NCBI GenBank assembly: GCA_045565015.1
Contig: JBJLGD010000001.1
Coordinates: forward strand, 1 to 19,414
DNA from: GCA-2697345 sp045565015
GTDB lineage: Bacteria; Pseudomonadota; Alphaproteobacteria; Rhodobacterales; Rhodobacteraceae
DNA length: 19,414 nt
Reading direction: 5' to 3'
Of this stretch, positions 16,146-19,414 are shown piece by piece; the first letter of the stretch is position 1, and every line of letters begins with the position of its first letter. The notes beneath the pieces are model-generated. The model was given only the letters and a program-made list of their open reading frames with translations. It ran no database searches and was not told the origin of the DNA. Position numbers and translations under genes: made by a program.

Positions 16146-16871
16146 ATGAATAGAAAGCTTGGTGAAATGCTCATCAATCAACACATCCCCCCTCTTCCAG
16201 ATAATTTAGAACTCAAGGGGTTACACGTATCACTTACATCAACTTCATCAAGTCATCATCTAGAGAAACTCTATGATGAATATAGCAAAGACCTAAATGG
16301 TTCGATATGGGATTATATGAAAGATGGGCCATTCAGTAATAAACAAATTTTTAAAGAATGGCTCGAGAGTATAGAAAGTAAAAAAGATCCATATTATTTG
16401 ACTATATCCAGGGTTGAAGATGATACGCCATGCGGTCTCGCAAGTTATATGAGAATTAAACCTCAAGATCGATGTATTGAAGTTGGCAATATAAGTTACG
16501 CCCCATCACTACAGAACTCTATTCACGCTACCGAGGCAATGTTTCTAATGATGGATTGGGCGTTTAGTAACGGGTATCGACGGTATGAGTGGAAATGTAA
16601 TTCACTAAATAAAAAATCAAGAAAAGCAGCTCAAAGACTAGGATTTAATTTCGAGGGTATTTTTCTCCAGCATATGATAGTGAAGGGACGTAACCGAGAC
16701 ACTGCCTGGTTTTCTATAATAGACAAAAACTGGTTTGACCTGAAAAAATGCTTCGAAACATATTTGAATGCTAAAAATTTTGATATGAATGGTAAGCAGA
16801 AGGATTCACTTTCTCGTTTAACAAAGAAACTCATAACAAAAGTGGACCCTAGCTTACAAACTGTAGTTTAA
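16146..16871 (+). CDS. GNAT family N-acetyltransferase (RimJ/RimL-like)
   Basis: This 241-residue protein has the fold of acetyl-CoA-dependent N-acetyltransferases. IWDYMKDGPF (54-63) is typical of a GNAT subgroup with a conserved W-x-Y/F motif. GLASYMRIKPQDRCIEVGNI (97-116) forms the central beta strands, and RRYEWKCNSLNKKSRKAAQR (145-164) followed by LGFNFEGIFLQHMIVKGRNR is the characteristic C-terminal half. A lysine-rich tail of about 40 residues extends beyond the domain. A clear AGCGGAGG lies 7 nt before the ATG, 30 bp after the oxidoreductase stop, so it is the last gene of the operon. It could acetylate the amine substrate or product of the pathway, or a toxic analogue. Proteins of this subgroup have no settled function. 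Confidence 0.85.
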   Translation: MNRKLGEMLINQHIPPLPDNLELKGLHVSLTSTSSSHHLEKLYDEYSKDLNGSIWDYMKDGPFSNKQIFKEWLESIESKKDPYYLTISRVEDDTPCGLASYMRIKPQDRCIEVGNISYAPSLQNSIHATEAMFLMMDWAFSNGYRRYEWKCNSLNKKSRKAAQRLGFNFEGIFLQHMIVKGRNRDTAWFSIIDKNWFDLKKCFETYLNAKNFDMNGKQKDSLSRLTKKLITKVDPSLQTVV

Positions 16872-16993
16872 GTTTTTAAAGGTATTGGCAAAAGAATTTT
16901 TTCCTATAAATTAGCCATGTTAGGCCCCTTCTTATATCTTATTTTTTAAAAATCATTTGAATCTAATAAACAACAATTTTTGAGGAGACAATT

Positions 16994-18364
16994 ATGTCAA
17001 ATTCATCTGTTTATAATCCAAAGACGAATAAATTACTCACTTTTCAAAATCATATTTCAAATTTTATTAATGGCAATGACACTCCAAGTGCTTATTTAGA
17101 AAGATGCCTTTCTCTTATATCAGAGCGAGAACCAGAGATTAACGCATTTGTTAGTATGAATATTGAAGGTGCAAAAAAAGCTGCATTAGAATCAACCAAA
17201 CGTTATAAAAATGGTAAAGTCTTATCAAAAATTGACGGTATGCCAATTGGTATAAAAGATCTCTTCGAAACCAAAGATATGCCAACAGAATGTGGGAGCC
17301 CAATTTTTAAAGGTAACGTTACTAATAGAGATTCTGCGTTGGCCAGCGCTTTAAGGCGAGCAGGAGCCATAATATTAGCTAAAACTGTAACAACAGAGTT
17401 TGCTTTTTATAAACCAGGACCGACAAAAAATCCTTATGACACTACAAGAACGCCTGGTGGATCTTCTAGCGGTTCAGGTGCCGCTGTAGGAGCAGGGTTT
17501 TTACCAGTAACGATAGGAACCCAAGTTGTTGGATCTTTAATTCGTCCCTCAAGCTATAATGCTAATTTTGGATTTAAGCCTTCTTATGGGGCAATAAATA
17601 GAGAGGGAGCTTATTCGAACTTAAGTCAAAGTGCACTTGGTACCCATGCCGGTTCATTAACTGATGCTTGGATCAGTGCAAGAGCAATTGCAGAGTTCTC
17701 CGGCGGTGATCCAGGTTTTCCTGGCTTAAAGGGTCCCGAAGTTCTACCAGAATGTAAAAAACCTCTATCATTAGCTAGATTAGACACAGGCGGATGGGAA
17801 AAATGTTCTCCGGAGGTGAAGGACAAATTCAATAAATTAATGTCAGTAATAACCGCCTCTAACGTTATAGTGAAAGATCGAGCAAAAAATGAAACTCTAG
17901 AAGACTTCGAGATACTTATGTTGAATGCTTTTGATGTAACAATGGACATCTGTGGTTACGAATTTTTATGGCCACTAAAAGATTATGAAGATCTTGGAAA
18001 AAACTCTATTAGCGAAGATATAACTTCGTGGTTACGCAAATGGGAAAAAATAGATCGTGACCTGTACGCTGAGAGACTAAGTACACGTGAGAAAATGCGT
18101 TCATTCCATCAGAGTTTCGGTGGTGAGATTGATGCTTTTATAACACTTTCTGCGCCGGATTGCGCTCCCAAGGGATTTTCTAGTACAGGAGATCCCTCTT
18201 TTGCAGTTTATTCATCGATACTCGGAGCTCCAGCAATCAATTTACCTCTACTCGAAGTAAATGGGATGCCCCTGGGTGTACAGCTTATTGGATATCCTCA
18301 AAGAGATGCAGATTTATTTGCTACAGCTCACTGGCTTTTAAAACTCTTAAGTATAAAGCCTTAA
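16994..18364 (+). CDS. amidase signature family hydrolase (second copy, different subgroup)
   Basis: This 456-residue serine amidase has the triad Lys88 in GMPIGIKDLFE, Ser157 in RTPGGSSSGSGAAV, and Ser181 in GTQVVGSLIRPSSY. The serine spacing of 24 residues is again canonical. GTQxxGSxIRP is the subgroup seen in many bacterial amidases acting on small amides, unlike the GSDIGSSIRNP form of the amidase at 5753, so the two are not recent duplicates. GAGGAG (16982-16987) lies 6 nt before the ATG. The 122 bp upstream, after the GNAT gene, could hold a separate promoter, and no clear terminator hairpin is seen there. The enzyme would release ammonia or an amine from an amide. The substrate is unknown. 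No gatB/gatC nearby, so it is not the glutamyl-tRNA amidotransferase subunit. Confidence 0.92.
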   Translation: MSNSSVYNPKTNKLLTFQNHISNFINGNDTPSAYLERCLSLISEREPEINAFVSMNIEGAKKAALESTKRYKNGKVLSKIDGMPIGIKDLFETKDMPTECGSPIFKGNVTNRDSALASALRRAGAIILAKTVTTEFAFYKPGPTKNPYDTTRTPGGSSSGSGAAVGAGFLPVTIGTQVVGSLIRPSSYNANFGFKPSYGAINREGAYSNLSQSALGTHAGSLTDAWISARAIAEFSGGDPGFPGLKGPEVLPECKKPLSLARLDTGGWEKCSPEVKDKFNKLMSVITASNVIVKDRAKNETLEDFEILMLNAFDVTMDICGYEFLWPLKDYEDLGKNSISEDITSWLRKWEKIDRDLYAERLSTREKMRSFHQSFGGEIDAFITLSAPDCAPKGFSSTGDPSFAVYSSILGAPAINLPLLEVNGMPLGVQLIGYPQRDADLFATAHWLLKLLSIKP

Positions 18365-18405
18365 TAATCTTCTGTTAAATAAAATGTAAATAGGTAGAAG
18401 CTTTT

Positions 18406-18852
18406 ATGTCAGAAATTAAAGTTCGAGGACTAAATAACGCAGATCGAGAAAATTGGTTATACTTATATAAACTTTACGCTGATTTCTATAAAATTTCGTT
18501 AACCAGAATAGGGACAGAAACAACATGGAACTGGTTAATGGACCCAGCACACCCATGTACTGGTATAATAGCTGAGCAAGATAGTAAAATAATAGCTTTT
18601 GCACATTTTAGAGAGATGCCCAGCCCACTTAGAGGTGAAAATATTGGTTTTTTAGATGATCTTTATGTTTTACCAAGTAGCCGTGGTGGAAAAGTAGTGA
18701 AACTGTTATTCAAGAGCTTGAAGCAACATAGTCAAGAAAAAAAGTGGCAGATTGTAAGATGGATTACTCGTGATGATAATTACAGAGCAAAAAAAGCTTA
18801 TGATAAAGTCGCTAGAAAAACAGACTGGGATACATACGAAATGAAAATCTAA
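18406..18852 (+). CDS. GNAT family N-acetyltransferase
   Basis: This 148-residue single-domain acetyltransferase is of normal GNAT length. GIIAEQDSKIIAFAHFRE (53-70) is the beta-4 region. FLDDLYVLPSSRGGKVVKLL (82-101) is motif A with the acetyl-CoA pyrophosphate loop (SRGGKV). DDNYRAKKAYDKVA (123-136) is motif B. AGGTAGAAG precedes the ATG. It follows the amidase by 41 bp on the same strand. The acceptor substrate is unknown, and small-molecule amine detoxification or amino-acid acylation are typical for such proteins. It is not closely similar to the longer GNAT protein at 16146. Confidence 0.85.
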   Translation: MSEIKVRGLNNADRENWLYLYKLYADFYKISLTRIGTETTWNWLMDPAHPCTGIIAEQDSKIIAFAHFREMPSPLRGENIGFLDDLYVLPSSRGGKVVKLLFKSLKQHSQEKKWQIVRWITRDDNYRAKKAYDKVARKTDWDTYEMKI

Positions 18853-18879
18853 ATTGAACTAAGAATGCAATATCATAGT

Positions 18880-18884
18880 AAGGA
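18880..18884 (+). promoter_or_regulatory. ribosome binding site that fixes the NYN protein start
   Basis: AAGGA lies 7 nt before the ATG at 18892. The earlier in-frame ATG at 18865 has no comparable site and would add nine residues unlike the conserved NYN start. The downstream ATG is therefore preferred. Confidence 0.6.
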
Positions 18885-18891
18885 TAGCGAA

Positions 18892-19371
18892 ATGAATGAA
18901 AAAATTTCTATATTCGTGGATGTACAAAACATTTATTACACGACCAGACAGAAGTTTAAATGTAATTTCAATTATAATGCATTTTGGAAACAAGCTACAG
19001 ACGGACGTACGCTCCTTAATGCTTATGCCTATGCTATAGATCGCGGTGATCCCAAACAACTTGAATTTCAAAATATACTTCGGGCTATTGGGTTTAAAGT
19101 AAAGTTAAAACCCTACATCACTAGGGGTGATGGGACAAGCAAAGGGGATTGGGATGTCGGAATTACGATAGATATTTTAAAATCTGCTGAGGAAAGTGAT
19201 CTTATTATATTAGCATCTGGAGACGGTGATTTTGATCTTTTATTAAAAGAAATTAAAGTAAGATATAATACAAATGCAGAAGTATTTGGTGTAAAAGACT
19301 TAACTGCTAGTTCTCTTATTAGGGAAACTAAGACTTTTATTCCAATAAATGGCTCTCTACTCTTAAGATAA
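18892..19371 (+). CDS. NYN domain protein (LabA/DUF88-like, PIN-fold nuclease family)
   Basis: Counting from the preferred ATG this is a 159-residue single-domain protein. NYN proteins are PIN-fold, metal-dependent ribonucleases or inactive relatives with four acidic residues. Visible are SIFVDVQNIYY (Asp10, Asn13), KGDWDVGITIDIL (Asp86, Asp88, Asp94) and ASGDGDFDLLL (Asp111, Asp113), the expected three acidic clusters in order, so the active centre appears complete. It is a short, domain-only form without the OST-HTH/LOTUS domain found in longer relatives. It follows the GNAT gene by 39 bp and may be co-transcribed. Its cellular target is unknown. RNA processing or decay is inferred from the family, and no link with the neighbouring amide catabolism is apparent. 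Confidence 0.88.
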   Translation: MNEKISIFVDVQNIYYTTRQKFKCNFNYNAFWKQATDGRTLLNAYAYAIDRGDPKQLEFQNILRAIGFKVKLKPYITRGDGTSKGDWDVGITIDILKSAEESDLIILASGDGDFDLLLKEIKVRYNTNAEVFGVKDLTASSLIRETKTFIPINGSLLLR

Positions 19372-19393
19372 AACTATTCCTGATATAGTTTTT
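19371..19393 (+). terminator. weak intrinsic terminator after the NYN gene
   Basis: AAACTAT (19371-19377, starting in the stop codon) pairs with ATAGTTT (19385-19391) around a seven-base loop, and the 3' arm runs into TTTTATT. The stem is short and AT-rich, so termination strength is uncertain. Confidence 0.45.
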
Positions 19394-19414
19394 ATTCTCT
19401 AGGACAAAATTTGT

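Noticed and set aside
18406..19371. Toxin-antitoxin module (GNAT toxin or PIN toxin)
   Set aside because: Neither gene has a small partner with a DNA-binding fold, and the GNAT and NYN proteins are ordinary-length family members.

Overview
The window is AT-rich DNA (roughly one third G+C by eye) with tightly packed genes and short intergenic gaps. It looks like a streamlined, free-living marine bacterium. A proteorhodopsin with the blue-tuning glutamine supports a surface- or open-ocean plankton origin. Low G+C, proteorhodopsin and many amino-acid and amide catabolism genes fit an AT-rich pelagic alphaproteobacterium (SAR11/HIMB59/AEGEAN-169-like), but no phylogenetic marker is present, so the taxon is an inference.

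Layout. (1) 2-1300 +: 3' part of a LuxC-like acyl-CoA reductase entering from the left edge. (2) 1415-2113 +: proteorhodopsin, apparently monocistronic, with its own ribosome binding site, a promoter-like upstream region and a strong downstream hairpin. (3) 2114-2571: the only long non-coding stretch. (4) 2572-3660 +: a D-arginine-dehydrogenase-like flavoenzyme whose stop codon overlaps that of a convergent M20 peptidase gene (3657-4836 -, frame broken once). (5) 4949-8740 +: crotonase, amidase and a cryptochrome/photolyase, 15 bp apart. (6) 8762-11160 -: class V aminotransferase (frame broken once) followed by an M20D amidohydrolase. (7) 11367-16871 +: 3-hydroxyisobutyrate-dehydrogenase family enzyme, aldehyde dehydrogenase (frame broken twice), diaminopropionate ammonia-lyase, an amino-acid oxidase-type flavoprotein and a GNAT acetyltransferase, probably one operon. 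(8) 16994-19371 +: a second amidase, a second GNAT protein and a NYN/LabA-type PIN-like nuclease.

Together the genes suggest a scavenging region for organic nitrogen. Amidases and M20 hydrolases would release amines and acids from amides or N-acyl amino acids. Flavin oxidoreductases, an aminotransferase-fold enzyme and diaminopropionate ammonia-lyase would remove nitrogen. Hydroxyacid and aldehyde dehydrogenases and a crotonase would handle the carbon skeletons. Two light-related proteins (proteorhodopsin and a photolyase homologue that seems to lack the Fe-S cluster ligands) sit among them. No CRISPR array, tRNA, rRNA, insertion sequence, phage gene or known defence system is visible.

Caveat: three genes carry four small indels in or next to short homopolymers while every catalytic motif is retained. 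Sequencing error is at least as likely as true gene decay.
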